A stretch of 64,000 nucleotides of DNA from Terriglobales bacterium (GTDB lineage: Bacteria; Acidobacteriota; Terriglobia; Terriglobales; Acidobacteriaceae), in the NCBI GenBank assembly GCA_035651655.1, contig DASRFG010000019.1, positions 88,083 to 152,082 of the forward strand, written 5' to 3'. Both the position numbers and the translations under genes were made by a program. The notes under the pieces were generated by a model that saw nothing but the letters and a program-made list of their open reading frames with translations, was not told the DNA's origin and searched no databases. Numbering within the stretch: the first letter of the stretch is position 1; every line of letters begins with the position of its first letter. Shown here in pieces: positions 7,939 to 17,675 of the stretch.

Positions 7939-10900
7939 TTGAGCAACCCGTTCCGCAGAGTTCTGATGTTCCTTTTCGCGATTGTGATCTTCGGCGGACA
8001 ACTTCTTTTCGCTGATGTTACCGCTGGAGTGGTGGGTACCGTCGTGGATCCGAGCGGCGCTGCCGTTCCCAATGCGACGGTCGTCCTGAAGAATGCGGCC
8101 ACCGGACTCGAACGTCGGGCGATCACGAACTCGAGCGGCAATTACGAGTTCATCTCTGTTCCAGTAGGTGAAAGATACAGTCTTGAAGTCGAGGCGCCGG
8201 GCTTCGGCCGCAAAGTTCAAACCGGAATCAAACTCGTCGTGAACCAGACGTATAAGGCTGACTTCAAGCTTGCAATCGGCGCCGTAACCCAAAGTGTCGA
8301 AGTGACTGGCTCTGCGACCCAGGTGGACACCACCAACACGCAGCTTGGAGACGTGATTGAAGATAAAAAGATGACTACCCTGCCGCTGAATGGCCGCAGC
8401 TACATTGACCTGCTGGGGCTGCAGGCGGGCGTAGTTCCTATTTCTTCTGACGCGACGAGTAATGATCGGCTGGTTTCCGGCAATTTGAGTTCCGGCAACG
8501 TTTCCGTCAATGGACAACGAGAAGCTGCCAATTCGTTTCTGGTAAATGGCGGCGACGTGGAGGAGGGCGTTAACAACGGCGCTTCCATTATTCCTACCCT
8601 AGACTCGATTCAGGAATTCCGCCTGCTCACCAGCTCGTTCAACGCCGAGTATGGACGGTTTTCGGGCGCCATTGTTAACGTTTTGACCAAGAGTGGCACC
8701 AACGAAATTCACGGCTCTGGCTATGAATTCCTGCGCAATGACAAACTGGACGCGCGGAGTTTCTTTGATCCGGAGCGCGGCGTTCTCCGGCGCAATCAAT
8801 TCGGCGGTACCCTGGGTGGTCCCATCCTAAAGAACAAACTGTTCGTGTTCGGCGATTACCAAGGCAGCCGCGAGGCGCGCGGAGTGTCGTCAGGGTTGAT
8901 CGTGGTTCCTTCGCAACTGGAGAGGACCGGAAATTTCTCCGATCTCGGGACTACTGGTTTTTCACAGTTCGTTTGTCCTACAGATGCGGATCCTAATAAT
9001 CCGTGCGTAGTTCGTGGCAGCGATACAAACCAAACTAACTTTCCTATTGTCCTCGGCAAACGTTTGGGTTACAGCGTGCATTCCGGTGAGCCCTATTGGT
9101 TCCCCGGCTGTACCACGACTATTCAATGCGTATTTCCCGGAGCTGCAGGACCAATAATCCCGGAAGCCGCCTGGTCTCCGGTCGCCAAGGCGACGCTGAA
9201 GTTCATTCCCACCCCGACGGGCAGCCAGGGCGGACAACCGTTCTTCTCTAGCGCGGCTGAGAAGTCGAACTTGAGGGACGATAAGTGGGGATTGAAAGTT
9301 GATCTGAATACCGCGCATTTCGGCAACTGGTCGTATTACTACCACTTTGATGATGCAAACTATCTGAGCCCGTATCCGGCGTTCACCTCCAATGTGCCGG
9401 GGTTTGCTGCTGCCACAGTCTCGCGCGCGCAACAGATTGCGGTGGGCAACACCTTCATAATCAATCCGAACACGGTGAATGAATTGCGCCTCAACTACAC
9501 CCGCTTTGCTTTTCTAAAGAACAAGCCAGTGGGCGGACTGGGCAAGGTCACAGACTTTGGATATGTCGAAGGTGGTTTGGGGGTTATTCCGTCGAACCCA
9601 GCGACTGAAGGCGTGGCCCCCATAAGCTTTAACCAGTTAGGTCTTTCTTTCGGCCTGCCAGATGGCACGACCGGGCAGTACAACAACACCTACCAGATCA
9701 GCGACAACTTCTCCAAGGTGATGGGGAACCATACGCTGAAGTTCGGCGGCGATGTGCGCTACCTGCAAATTAACGAGCGCAACACCTACACCTCGAACGG
9801 CTGGTTCAGTTTTTCCGGAAGCGAAACTGGCAACGACTTCGCCGATTTCCTTTTGGGGGCGCCTGATTTCTTCAATCAAAGCAGCCGCCAATTCCTGGAT
9901 TCCCGCACCAAGTATTTTGGGCTCTACGCGCAGGACACCTTCAAGGTGAGGTCAGACCTGACACTCAACTACGGTTTACGTTGGGACGTGAGCCAACCCT
10001 ACTACGACACTAAGAACCGAATTCAGACCTTCGTCCCGGGCCAACAATCCACGGTTTATCCAGATGCGCCGAAGGGGTTTGTTTTTCCAGGTGACGCCGG
10101 GGTCCCGAGCACGCTCGCGCCTACTCAGTACACCAGGTTTGCTCCACGTGTAGGTATTGCCTACTCGCCATCGGCTAGTGAGGGTTTGCTGGGCAAGATT
10201 TTTGGTGGCCCGGGAAAGACCAGCATTCGTGTCGGTGGTGGCCTCTACTACACCGCAATCGAAGACCTAACGCTCTTTAATGAAGTCGGCGATCCTCCCT
10301 TCGGGCTGTTTTACATCAGCCCGGTGCCGGTTTATTTGGAGGAGCCCTACAAGGCTCGCACGTCACAGGATCCCGGGCAACGCTTTCCCTTTACTATTCC
10401 GGCACCTGGAGCCACGGGAATTTGGGGCAAGTACTTGCCCATCGCAACTGCGCCTACGTTCAAAACTACAAACAAGCTTCCGTACGCCGGACACTTCAAT
10501 CTGACAATCCAACGGGAGGTGGCACGGTCTGCAGTTCTTACAGTGGGGTACGTGGGATCCGTCGGCCGACACCTGCTGTCCACCATTGAGTCCAATCCGG
10601 GTAATCCCGCTACCTGCTTGCAGGTCGCTGCCGTGATGCCTACCGGCCAAGGTTGCGGACCTTTCGGGGAAGATACCATTTACGTACTGCCGAGCGGCCA
10701 GCATGTAAACGGCACTCGGCCATTTTCAGTTACGTCGGGCCGCGGACTTGCTAATGGCCAGCTCGATTTTCAGAGCAATAACTATGAGGCGACGGTCGCT
10801 AACTCCAGCTACAACGCTCTACAAGCCAGCTTGGAGAAGCGATTGGGTAACCTGCGGTTGCTTGGCGCCTACACCTGGTCGAAGTCCCTTGATAACTCAT

Positions 10901-11502
10901 CGGGCTTTTTCGATACCATCAACCCGTTCTTTCCAAGTGCGAGCCGTGCACTCTCCACCTTCGACGTAAGTCATAACTTTGTCATCAGCTACAGTTATGA
11001 CTTGCCTTTCACGAGGTCAACGCATGGATTCCGTGGGAAAGCACTTTCCGGGTGGATGCTTTCTGGGATTACGCGCTTCACCACTGGCTTCCCAGTCACC
11101 CTAAGTGAAGGTGACGACAACTCGCTTTGCGGCTGCGGCGGTGCTGACGTACCCAACTACAACGGGCAGTCGATCCACTTCCAGGACCCTCGCGCATCAG
11201 CCAGCCACCAGTTCTTTTCCACAAGCCCGTTTACTCCGGAAAATATCGGGGTTGCAGGCAATTCGCGGCGGCGCTTCTTCCATGGCCCCGGAATCAACAA
11301 CTGGGACCTGGCCTTGCACAAAAACACCGCCATCACTGAGAGGACGGCGCTCGAGTTCCGAGCGGAGTTTTTCAACGTCTTCAACCATGCCCAATTCACG
11401 TTCTCGAGTTCTTCTGGTGATATTGCTTCCAGCAACTTCGGCCAAGTAACCGGGGCGCGTGATGGTCGAATTGGGCAGATAGCGTTGAAGTTGTCTTTCT
11501 AA
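7939..11502 (+). CDS. Oar-like TonB-dependent receptor with carboxypeptidase-regulatory N-terminus
   Basis: 1187 residues. I place the start at TTG 7939 because GGAGG lies 6 bases upstream and it gives a clean signal peptide (SNPFRRVLMFLFAIVIFGGQ then LLFA); an earlier GTG at 7882 adds a 19-residue stretch that fits no signal peptide. Order: a CarboxypepD_reg domain (VVGTVVDPSGAAVPNATV, about 25-110), a plug domain (about 120-240; LPLNGRSYIDLLGLQAGV and VNVLTKSGTNEIHGSGYEF), then an outer-membrane barrel to the C-terminus, which ends in aromatic F. These receptors take up large substrates with TonB energy. The secreted hydrolase-like gene follows after 31 bases, so import and substrate processing may be coupled. 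Substrate unknown. Confidence 0.92.
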   Translation: MSNPFRRVLMFLFAIVIFGGQLLFADVTAGVVGTVVDPSGAAVPNATVVLKNAATGLERRAITNSSGNYEFISVPVGERYSLEVEAPGFGRKVQTGIKLVVNQTYKADFKLAIGAVTQSVEVTGSATQVDTTNTQLGDVIEDKKMTTLPLNGRSYIDLLGLQAGVVPISSDATSNDRLVSGNLSSGNVSVNGQREAANSFLVNGGDVEEGVNNGASIIPTLDSIQEFRLLTSSFNAEYGRFSGAIVNVLTKSGTNEIHGSGYEFLRNDKLDARSFFDPERGVLRRNQFGGTLGGPILKNKLFVFGDYQGSREARGVSSGLIVVPSQLERTGNFSDLGTTGFSQFVCPTDADPNNPCVVRGSDTNQTNFPIVLGKRLGYSVHSGEPYWFPGCTTTIQCVFPGAAGPIIPEAAWSPVAKATLKFIPTPTGSQGGQPFFSSAAEKSNLRDDKWGLKVDLNTAHFGNWSYYYHFDDANYLSPYPAFTSNVPGFAAATVSRAQQIAVGNTFIINPNTVNELRLNYTRFAFLKNKPVGGLGKVTDFGYVEGGLGVIPSNPATEGVAPISFNQLGLSFGLPDGTTGQYNNTYQISDNFSKVMGNHTLKFGGDVRYLQINERNTYTSNGWFSFSGSETGNDFADFLLGAPDFFNQSSRQFLDSRTKYFGLYAQDTFKVRSDLTLNYGLRWDVSQPYYDTKNRIQTFVPGQQSTVYPDAPKGFVFPGDAGVPSTLAPTQYTRFAPRVGIAYSPSASEGLLGKIFGGPGKTSIRVGGGLYYTAIEDLTLFNEVGDPPFGLFYISPVPVYLEEPYKARTSQDPGQRFPFTIPAPGATGIWGKYLPIATAPTFKTTNKLPYAGHFNLTIQREVARSAVLTVGYVGSVGRHLLSTIESNPGNPATCLQVAAVMPTGQGCGPFGEDTIYVLPSGQHVNGTRPFSVTSGRGLANGQLDFQSNNYEATVANSSYNALQASLEKRLGNLRLLGAYTWSKSLDNSSGFFDTINPFFPSASRALSTFDVSHNFVISYSYDLPFTRSTHGFRGKALSGWMLSGITRFTTGFPVTLSEGDDNSLCGCGGADVPNYNGQSIHFQDPRASASHQFFSTSPFTPENIGVAGNSRRRFFHGPGINNWDLALHKNTAITERTALEFRAEFFNVFNHAQFTFSSSSGDIASSNFGQVTGARDGRIGQIALKLSF

Positions 11503-11533
11503 ATCGCGAAAAGATGCCGCGGACTTACACGCC

Positions 11534-13744
11534 TTGCTGAATAGAAAAAGAGCCTGCAAAGGGCGAGTCAGACCTGGGATCGCGCGGTCTTCAACCACCA
11601 TTACTCTTTTTGCCGTAATTGCGGTCTTTGCGTCCGAGATCCGCGCCCAAACCATCCGTATTGATACAACTCCCAGCCACGTTGCCAATGTATTCAGCCC
11701 GCCGTACGCGTTGGGTACGACCGTAGATCGGGTCCCCAGCAACGCTACGGACACTTTTTTCCGCCCCGACCAGCTTAAGCAGATCTTGTCCGCAGGTTGG
11801 GGGACCATCAGCTACAGGCATAACCCTGAGCTATTCGTGCAGGCATGGCACTGGAATCCCAAAGGGAAGTGGAGCGACCCTTCCGGACAAGGTTATTTTG
11901 TAGGCGATTCGACCCCTCGGGAGATGATTCGCCACTCCTATGGTTATTCCTTGCCCCACCGGGGCTTCACTCGCAATGGCGGAACAGAGTTTGACGGCTT
12001 CTCCCGTCTGGATGACGGGAACCCGAAAACCTATTGGAAAAGCAATCCTTATTTAGCACAGCCATTCACCGGGGAAGATGACTCACGTCATCCGCAATGG
12101 GTGGTGGTTGATTTGGGCAGCAAGCAAGACGTGAATGCGATCCGCATTGCGTGGGCTGAACCCTATGCAATTGTTTACCGAGTTGAATACTGGACTGGCG
12201 ATGACGCCATGGACGACCAGGGCCGTGGAGAGTGGAAGGACTTTCAACGCGGCACGGTTGAAGATGGAAAAGGTGGAACGGCAACACTGCGGCTTGCTCC
12301 GACGATGGTTCTAACCAAGTTCGTGCGTATTCTCATGAGTCACTCTTCGGGCACTTGCGACGCCCATGGCTCGGACGATCGGCGTAACTGCCTGGGCTAT
12401 GCGATCAAGGAACTTTATTTGGGCACGCTCGACGAAAAAGGCGAGTTGCACGACTTGGTGCGTCACTCCCCTGACCAGCGCCAGTCGCTCACTTACTGCT
12501 CGTCAGTGGACCCATGGCACCAACCTTCGGATCTCTACGTTGCACCTGATCGAATGGAATCCGGAGACCAGCCCGGCATGGACCTTTTCTATACGAGCGG
12601 CATCACGCGTGGCCTGGCCGCCATGATGCCGGTAGGAATGCTTTACAGCACGCCCGAAGATGCCGCCGCGCAGATCACGTACATCCAAAGGCGCAGGTAC
12701 CCCATTTCGTATATCGAAATGGGCGAAGAACCCGATGGCCAATACATGTTGCCCGAGGATTATGGGGCCTTGTATCTGCAGTGGGCGACAGCCTTGCACC
12801 GCGTGGATCCAACCCTGAAACTCGGAGGCCCGGTGTTCCAAGGCGTGACGGAAGACATTAAGGTTTGGACGGATGGCAGCGGCAGCAACTCTTGGTTCGG
12901 CCGCTTTATCGAGTACCTGAAAGCGCATGGGAGGCTCGGGGACCTGGCATTCATGTCTTTTGAGCACTATCCGTACGACGGTTGTGAGACGCCGTGGAAG
13001 AACCTTTATCAGGAACCAAAATTGCTGACTCACATCATGCAGGTATGGAAAGACGACGGACTGCCGCCCGGTGTCCCGATGTTCGATACCGAAACCAATG
13101 CGCACGGCGGGGAAGCCGCCGTGGATATTTTCGGAGCGCTATGGCTGGCTGACACGTTTGCTGGCTTTCTGACTGCGGGTGGGAAAGCGACCTACTATTA
13201 TCATGCGCTGCCGTACTCTCCGCCCCATCCCGCCTGCGCCAACAGTTGGGGAACGTATCACATGTTCACCGTAGATCAGAACTACCAGATCCAGCAGCCT
13301 ACTTCTCAGTATTATGCTGCCCGTCTAATTACCCAGGAGTGGGTAGAGCCAAAAGATGCCGAGCACCGGCTTTTTGCAGCCGCTAGCGACGTCAAAGACT
13401 CAGAAGGACATGTCCTGGTGACTGCATACGCTGTCTTGCGCCCGGACCAACAGTGGTCCCTGATGATCATCAATAAGGATTATGACAACCCGCACGCGGT
13501 TCGCGCCGTGTTCCACGATGGCGATACAGGCATCGAGCAGCGGTTTGCTGGTGAGATTACGATGCTCAACTTTGGCAAAGCGCAATATCAATGGCACGCT
13601 GCCAGGAAGAAGGGGTTTGCGGACCCCGATAATCCGCCACTGCAGACCACGAAAACTGTGACTGGGGATACTCTTTACAGCTTGCCACCCGCATCCATTA
13701 CGATTCTCCGCGGACGAATTGAACCTATCTCGCAGGCCCACTAG
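11534..13744 (+). CDS. secreted glycoside hydrolase-like protein with F5/8 type C-like domain
   Basis: 736 residues from TTG 11534; no better start is visible and the ribosome site is weak. A signal peptide is likely (ITLFAVIAVFASEIRA then Q). Residues about 170-290 resemble a discoidin/F5/8 type C carbohydrate-binding module (WVVVDLGSKQDVNAIRIAW). From about 380 the fold looks like a clan GH-A barrel: MGEEPDGQY resembles the acid/base strand, and FDTETNAHGG would place a second glutamate as nucleophile. Both catalytic assignments are inference. It is probably in one operon with the TonB receptor. The polymer attacked cannot be told from sequence; GH39-like or an unclassified family are the options. 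Confidence 0.75.
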   Translation: MLNRKRACKGRVRPGIARSSTTITLFAVIAVFASEIRAQTIRIDTTPSHVANVFSPPYALGTTVDRVPSNATDTFFRPDQLKQILSAGWGTISYRHNPELFVQAWHWNPKGKWSDPSGQGYFVGDSTPREMIRHSYGYSLPHRGFTRNGGTEFDGFSRLDDGNPKTYWKSNPYLAQPFTGEDDSRHPQWVVVDLGSKQDVNAIRIAWAEPYAIVYRVEYWTGDDAMDDQGRGEWKDFQRGTVEDGKGGTATLRLAPTMVLTKFVRILMSHSSGTCDAHGSDDRRNCLGYAIKELYLGTLDEKGELHDLVRHSPDQRQSLTYCSSVDPWHQPSDLYVAPDRMESGDQPGMDLFYTSGITRGLAAMMPVGMLYSTPEDAAAQITYIQRRRYPISYIEMGEEPDGQYMLPEDYGALYLQWATALHRVDPTLKLGGPVFQGVTEDIKVWTDGSGSNSWFGRFIEYLKAHGRLGDLAFMSFEHYPYDGCETPWKNLYQEPKLLTHIMQVWKDDGLPPGVPMFDTETNAHGGEAAVDIFGALWLADTFAGFLTAGGKATYYYHALPYSPPHPACANSWGTYHMFTVDQNYQIQQPTSQYYAARLITQEWVEPKDAEHRLFAAASDVKDSEGHVLVTAYAVLRPDQQWSLMIINKDYDNPHAVRAVFHDGDTGIEQRFAGEITMLNFGKAQYQWHAARKKGFADPDNPPLQTTKTVTGDTLYSLPPASITILRGRIEPISQAH

Positions 13745-13974
13745 TTTCAAAACGCAATTTCAGCGCCCAACATCGGCCTCGTGTAACGTCACGTTTGTCC
13801 ATGCCCGCCCACGGCGAACCTCAGGTTACACAGCGCAGGCTGTCGTACATCCAGCCGGCTACGTGTCAGCCATTACCAAAGGCACCTTACCGCCACTTCA
13901 TGAGGGCCGCTAAGATGCGAAATGCGAAGCTCATCCGCAGGTTTGCGTAACTGCGCGATTCTCGCTGCCATCAC

Positions 13975-16077
13975 ATGTGGTTCTTGAAAAAAAATACCCG
14001 ATCACAGCCTGAGATTGTGACCACGGCAGGCTCACGCATGAAGCAGGTGGAGCGCCGGGAGTGGTGGTTGTGGTCGTTTGCGGTGGTCATTACCCTGCTC
14101 TTGACTGGCGGCATTGCGTCCTTTGCCGTGCCGTTTCTCAACACTGAAACGGACGTCGCCTACTCGGAATACGTACGGGAAGGAGTTTGGGGACTGCTGG
14201 GCCTGATACTGCTATTTGATGTCTACTCCCTTTATCAGCAGTTCCAGATCCATTCAGTGCGCCGCCAGTTGTTGTCGCGTGACGAGTTATTTCGCGTGAT
14301 CAGCGAGAACGCCGCCGATCTGATAGCGGTGGTTGATGGTAATGGCAAAAGAGTTTACAACAGTCCCTCTTATCAGCACGTGCTCGGATATACCGCTGAA
14401 GACCTGCAAAGCACGTCGGCAATGGAACAAATCCATCCTGATGACCGTGCGCGAGTGGCGCGCGCTGCCGAACAGGCACGTAAATCAGGACAAGGCGACC
14501 GAGTGGAGTACAAGATGCGCCACAAAGACGGAACTTGGCGGATCTTCGAATCCACAGCCAGCGTGGTCAGTGACCCTAAAGGGAAGTCCGTCAATCTGGT
14601 CATCGTAAACCGCGACATCACGGAACGAAAGCGCGCGGAGGAACAGCTTCAGCATAATGCGTTTCACGACGCGCTAACCGATTTACCCAATCGCGCCTTG
14701 TTCCTGGACAGGTTGCGACGCGCCTTCAGCCGCGCCAGCCGGCACGATAACTACAAATTTGCTGTCCTGTTTGTGGACCTGGATGACTTCAAGAAAGTAA
14801 ATGACAGCCTGGGTCACACAGCAGGAGACAATCTGCTCATCGAAATTGCGCGAAGGCTAACCCTCTCTCTACGCAAGGACGACACGGTTGCCCGTTCCAA
14901 GACTGAACCTGCCGATGATGGTCCGGTCAGCGGCAGCCTGGCACGGCTGGGCGGCGACGAGTTTACCATCCTCATCGAAGACATTCACGATGCCAGCGAT
15001 GCCATCCGAGTGGCAACTCGAATCCAGAAGTGCTTGTCGGACGCGCCGGTCGTCATTGACGGCCAAGGCGTGTTCGCCTCAGCCAGCGTAGGCATCGCCC
15101 TGAGTACCAGTCCTCATAACACCGCAGAAGAGCTGTTGCGGGACTCTGACCTGGCAATGTACCGCGCGAAATCGCTGGGCAAGGCGAGATGCGAGGTTTA
15201 CGACACCGCCATGCATGCGAGCGCGGTGAAACGATTAAGTCTCGAAACGGAACTGCGGAATGCGCTTGAAAATAAAGAATTCAGAGTGCACTACCAACCG
15301 ATTATACGGCTCATTGACAAGAAAATATGCGGTTTTGAAGCGCTCGTACGATGGGAACGGCCACACTTCGGACTTGTTCCCCCGGCGGAATTTATCGTGG
15401 TGGCGGAAGAAACCGGCCTGATTCTTCCTATGAATCGCTGGTTGCGGGTGGAAGCATGCCGGAAGATGCGAGAGTGGCAATTGCAATTCCCCTCTGATCC
15501 GCCGCTCAGCTTGAGCCTCAACGTTACGGCCAAAGAATTTGCCTATAGCGGTTTGCTGCCGGAAATCACTCAGGCGTTACAGGAGACAGGCTTCTCAGCT
15601 GGCAGCTTGCACCTGGAGATTGTGGAAACCGTCGCCATGGCTGACCCCAACAAATCGGAGGGCATACTTTGCCAGGCGAAGGCGTTGGGTGTTGGATTGA
15701 GCATTGACGATTTCGGGACCGGACTCTCGTCGCTCAGCCGGCTGCGGCATTTCCCCGTAGATATCCTGAAGATTGACCGCGCCTTTGTATCCCACATGGA
15801 TACCGACGCCGACAACCGGGCGATCGTTCGCACCATCATTGGCTTGGCACACAGTTTCGGACTGAAAGTCGTAGCCGAAGGCACGGAGACCATCGAGGAG
15901 GTCAACGAGCTGATTGCGCTGGGTTGCGAGTTTGCGCAGGGCTACTTGTTCTCGCGTCCTGTGGATGAGACGGCAGCTACGCAATTGTTGGCCAATGGCC
16001 TGGGGCTGAAGAAAGCGGCGAAAGCGGCGAGCGCCACGGTTCAGGCTCCGTCATTGCCGGTCCGAAATCCGCGCTAG
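13975..16077 (+). CDS. membrane PAS-GGDEF-EAL cyclic-di-GMP protein
   Basis: 700 residues. Two membrane helices (about 30-52 and 68-88), a PAS domain with a PAC-like end (about 103-220; HKDGTWRIFESTASVV, ITERKRAEEQL), a GGDEF domain (about 225-415) and an EAL domain (about 420-680). The cyclase motif GGDEF and the phosphodiesterase motifs EALVRW, DDFGTG and KIDRAF are all present, so both activities are possible. EGTET replaces the usual EGVET. An insertion of about 17 residues rich in Asp, Pro and Ser separates the segment RKDDTVAR from LARLGGDEF, which moves the would-be inhibitory I-site (RKDD) away from the active site. It precedes a PilZ effector gene by about 100 bases. Confidence 0.93.
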   Translation: MWFLKKNTRSQPEIVTTAGSRMKQVERREWWLWSFAVVITLLLTGGIASFAVPFLNTETDVAYSEYVREGVWGLLGLILLFDVYSLYQQFQIHSVRRQLLSRDELFRVISENAADLIAVVDGNGKRVYNSPSYQHVLGYTAEDLQSTSAMEQIHPDDRARVARAAEQARKSGQGDRVEYKMRHKDGTWRIFESTASVVSDPKGKSVNLVIVNRDITERKRAEEQLQHNAFHDALTDLPNRALFLDRLRRAFSRASRHDNYKFAVLFVDLDDFKKVNDSLGHTAGDNLLIEIARRLTLSLRKDDTVARSKTEPADDGPVSGSLARLGGDEFTILIEDIHDASDAIRVATRIQKCLSDAPVVIDGQGVFASASVGIALSTSPHNTAEELLRDSDLAMYRAKSLGKARCEVYDTAMHASAVKRLSLETELRNALENKEFRVHYQPIIRLIDKKICGFEALVRWERPHFGLVPPAEFIVVAEETGLILPMNRWLRVEACRKMREWQLQFPSDPPLSLSLNVTAKEFAYSGLLPEITQALQETGFSAGSLHLEIVETVAMADPNKSEGILCQAKALGVGLSIDDFGTGLSSLSRLRHFPVDILKIDRAFVSHMDTDADNRAIVRTIIGLAHSFGLKVVAEGTETIEEVNELIALGCEFAQGYLFSRPVDETAATQLLANGLGLKKAAKAASATVQAPSLPVRNPR

Positions 16078-16178
16078 CTCGTACCCGCCTTCCCTCAAAA
16101 TAACGCTGACGTTATCTCTTGCATCCGCGGCGCAGCCGGGATAGCCTCAACATTCTCAACCGGCACCTACACTTCCAA

Positions 16179-17153
16179 ATGGCACCAGAACTTGAGCAGA
16201 CCGCCATACACCAGGGAGCACCCGTAAAGGTATGGGGAATTGGCTCTGATGGCAAACCGTTCAATGTGAATGTGGTGGCAAATGAATTGAGTTTCCATGG
16301 CGCGCGCCTCGATGGAATTGACTGTATAAAAACCTCCGGCGACGCCATTTGGGTGCAGTACGAAAGTCAGAAGGCCCGTTTTCGGGTGATATGGGTCTCG
16401 AAATCTTCCCCGAAATCGCAGGTCGGAATAAGACCCGTGGAACCGGAAAAATGTATTTGGCCGGAGCAGCTTTGGGCGGTCAAGAGAGATGAAAGCTACA
16501 TCGGTGTTCTTACCAGCTCGGATACTCCGCAACGTGAGCGGCGGCAGTATGTCCGCTATCGCTCAGCTGGAGATGTGGGATTTCGTACCCCCGGTGCGGA
16601 GCGGTACATTTGGGGTAAGTTGGGGGAGATCAGTCTGGGCGGCTGTTATGTGGAGGTTTCGACTCCAGTGGCCGTAGGTACTGTGCTGGAAATATCGCTC
16701 CGGGTCGGCGATAAGGAGATGGCATTTAACGGCGAAGTACGCATGTCGGTTGCGTCTCTTGGTATGGGACTGGAGTTTATCGCTTTTCACGGTGACGCTC
16801 GCGAAGAGTTAAAGCAAGTTCTGCAGAAGCTCAGTCCGTCGCGGCTGGGACGTACCCAGCCTGTGAAGCTGGGGCCAGCGGCGGCACAGAGTAAGCCACC
16901 AGCGACTGTCGCGGTTGCCGAACCACCCGAAAACGTGAGTTTGCGCCCTGCAGTCGAGAGAGAAGCCAAGGTACAGGAGGTGCTGACGCGCAACCTCCCG
17001 ACGTCAACCCCTGGCCAGCCAAGCTCAAGCTCTCCTCAAGGGGCGCCGGACTCGGCGAAGTTGCTCTCGCTCTTGCGCGTGTTCTTCAGCGAGAACGATA
17101 TTCTTACCCGCGACAGCTTTAAGCGCTTGCTGGAACAATCAAAGAAGACTTGA
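16179..17153 (+). CDS. PilZ-domain protein, probably two PilZ-like domains
   Basis: 324 residues from ATG 16179; a TTG at 16119 would add 20 residues of no evident structure, and neither start has a strong ribosome site. A canonical PilZ domain lies around residues 115-220: the arginine-rich RERRQYVRYR and then EISLGGCYVE supply the RxxxR and D/NxSxxG-type cyclic-di-GMP contacts. The N-terminal 100 residues have NELSFHGARLDG but no matching arginine motif, so they read as a degenerate PilZ copy. A Pro/Ala-rich linker and a short helical tail follow. It lies between GGDEF-EAL and DoxX-like genes; its TGA overlaps the next ATG by one base. Confidence 0.8.
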   Translation: MAPELEQTAIHQGAPVKVWGIGSDGKPFNVNVVANELSFHGARLDGIDCIKTSGDAIWVQYESQKARFRVIWVSKSSPKSQVGIRPVEPEKCIWPEQLWAVKRDESYIGVLTSSDTPQRERRQYVRYRSAGDVGFRTPGAERYIWGKLGEISLGGCYVEVSTPVAVGTVLEISLRVGDKEMAFNGEVRMSVASLGMGLEFIAFHGDAREELKQVLQKLSPSRLGRTQPVKLGPAAAQSKPPATVAVAEPPENVSLRPAVEREAKVQEVLTRNLPTSTPGQPSSSSPQGAPDSAKLLSLLRVFFSENDILTRDSFKRLLEQSKKT

Positions 17154-17662
17154 TGAAACAGCTGACTTCAAACGCAAAGGCGCTCGCAGGACTGCGTATT
17201 GCAGTCGGTGTGCTGTTTCTCATTTTTGGGGAATACAAAGTCTTTGGAGCGCAGTTTACGACCGGCGGCGGATTTCAATTCTGGATAACCCATTTCCTGC
17301 AGGATGGCGCGTATCCCTGGATGGTCCCGGTATTGAGAGATTTTGTCCTGCCACACGCAAGAGCGATCGCTTTCCTGGTTGCGTATGGTGAGTTGGCAAT
17401 CGGGTTGTCACTGGTATTGGGAATCCTAGTGCGGACTGCCAGCATTTGCGCCTTCATTTATATGCTCACGCTGCTCTTTGCCTCGAATTATCCTGGGCCG
17501 AAGGCGGCACCCTGGCAATATTTCGGGGCTTCTTTGGAACACCTGGTGTTGGCACTTTGTTTTGCGGCATTCGCTCTGGGAAATGCTGAGGAAGCGTTTT
17601 CGCTACGTGGATACTTGAGGAAGCGCCGTGCAGTGGGTCAGGCGCGAGCGGCCGGTGGCTAG
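17153..17662 (+). CDS. DoxX-like membrane protein
   Basis: 169 residues with four hydrophobic helices (about 10-28, 70-92, 95-115, 125-142). The opening LRIAVGVLFLIFGEYKVFG resembles the start of DoxX/DoxD family membrane proteins, linked in some organisms to quinone or thiosulfate metabolism. The start is ATG 17153, overlapping the PilZ stop by one base, so the two are translationally coupled; a TTG one codon earlier is also possible. The tail is basic (LRKRRAVGQARA). A second DoxX protein is encoded at 19595, on the far side of a GGDEF gene. Substrate unknown. Confidence 0.7.
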   Translation: MKQLTSNAKALAGLRIAVGVLFLIFGEYKVFGAQFTTGGGFQFWITHFLQDGAYPWMVPVLRDFVLPHARAIAFLVAYGELAIGLSLVLGILVRTASICAFIYMLTLLFASNYPGPKAAPWQYFGASLEHLVLALCFAAFALGNAEEAFSLRGYLRKRRAVGQARAAGG

Positions 17663-17675
17663 GACAGAGCCCGTT

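Noticed and set aside
13745..13974. Possible cyclic-di-GMP riboswitch before the GGDEF-EAL gene
   Set aside because: I looked for the GEMM core and could not find its conserved bulges or tetraloop receptor. No evidence.
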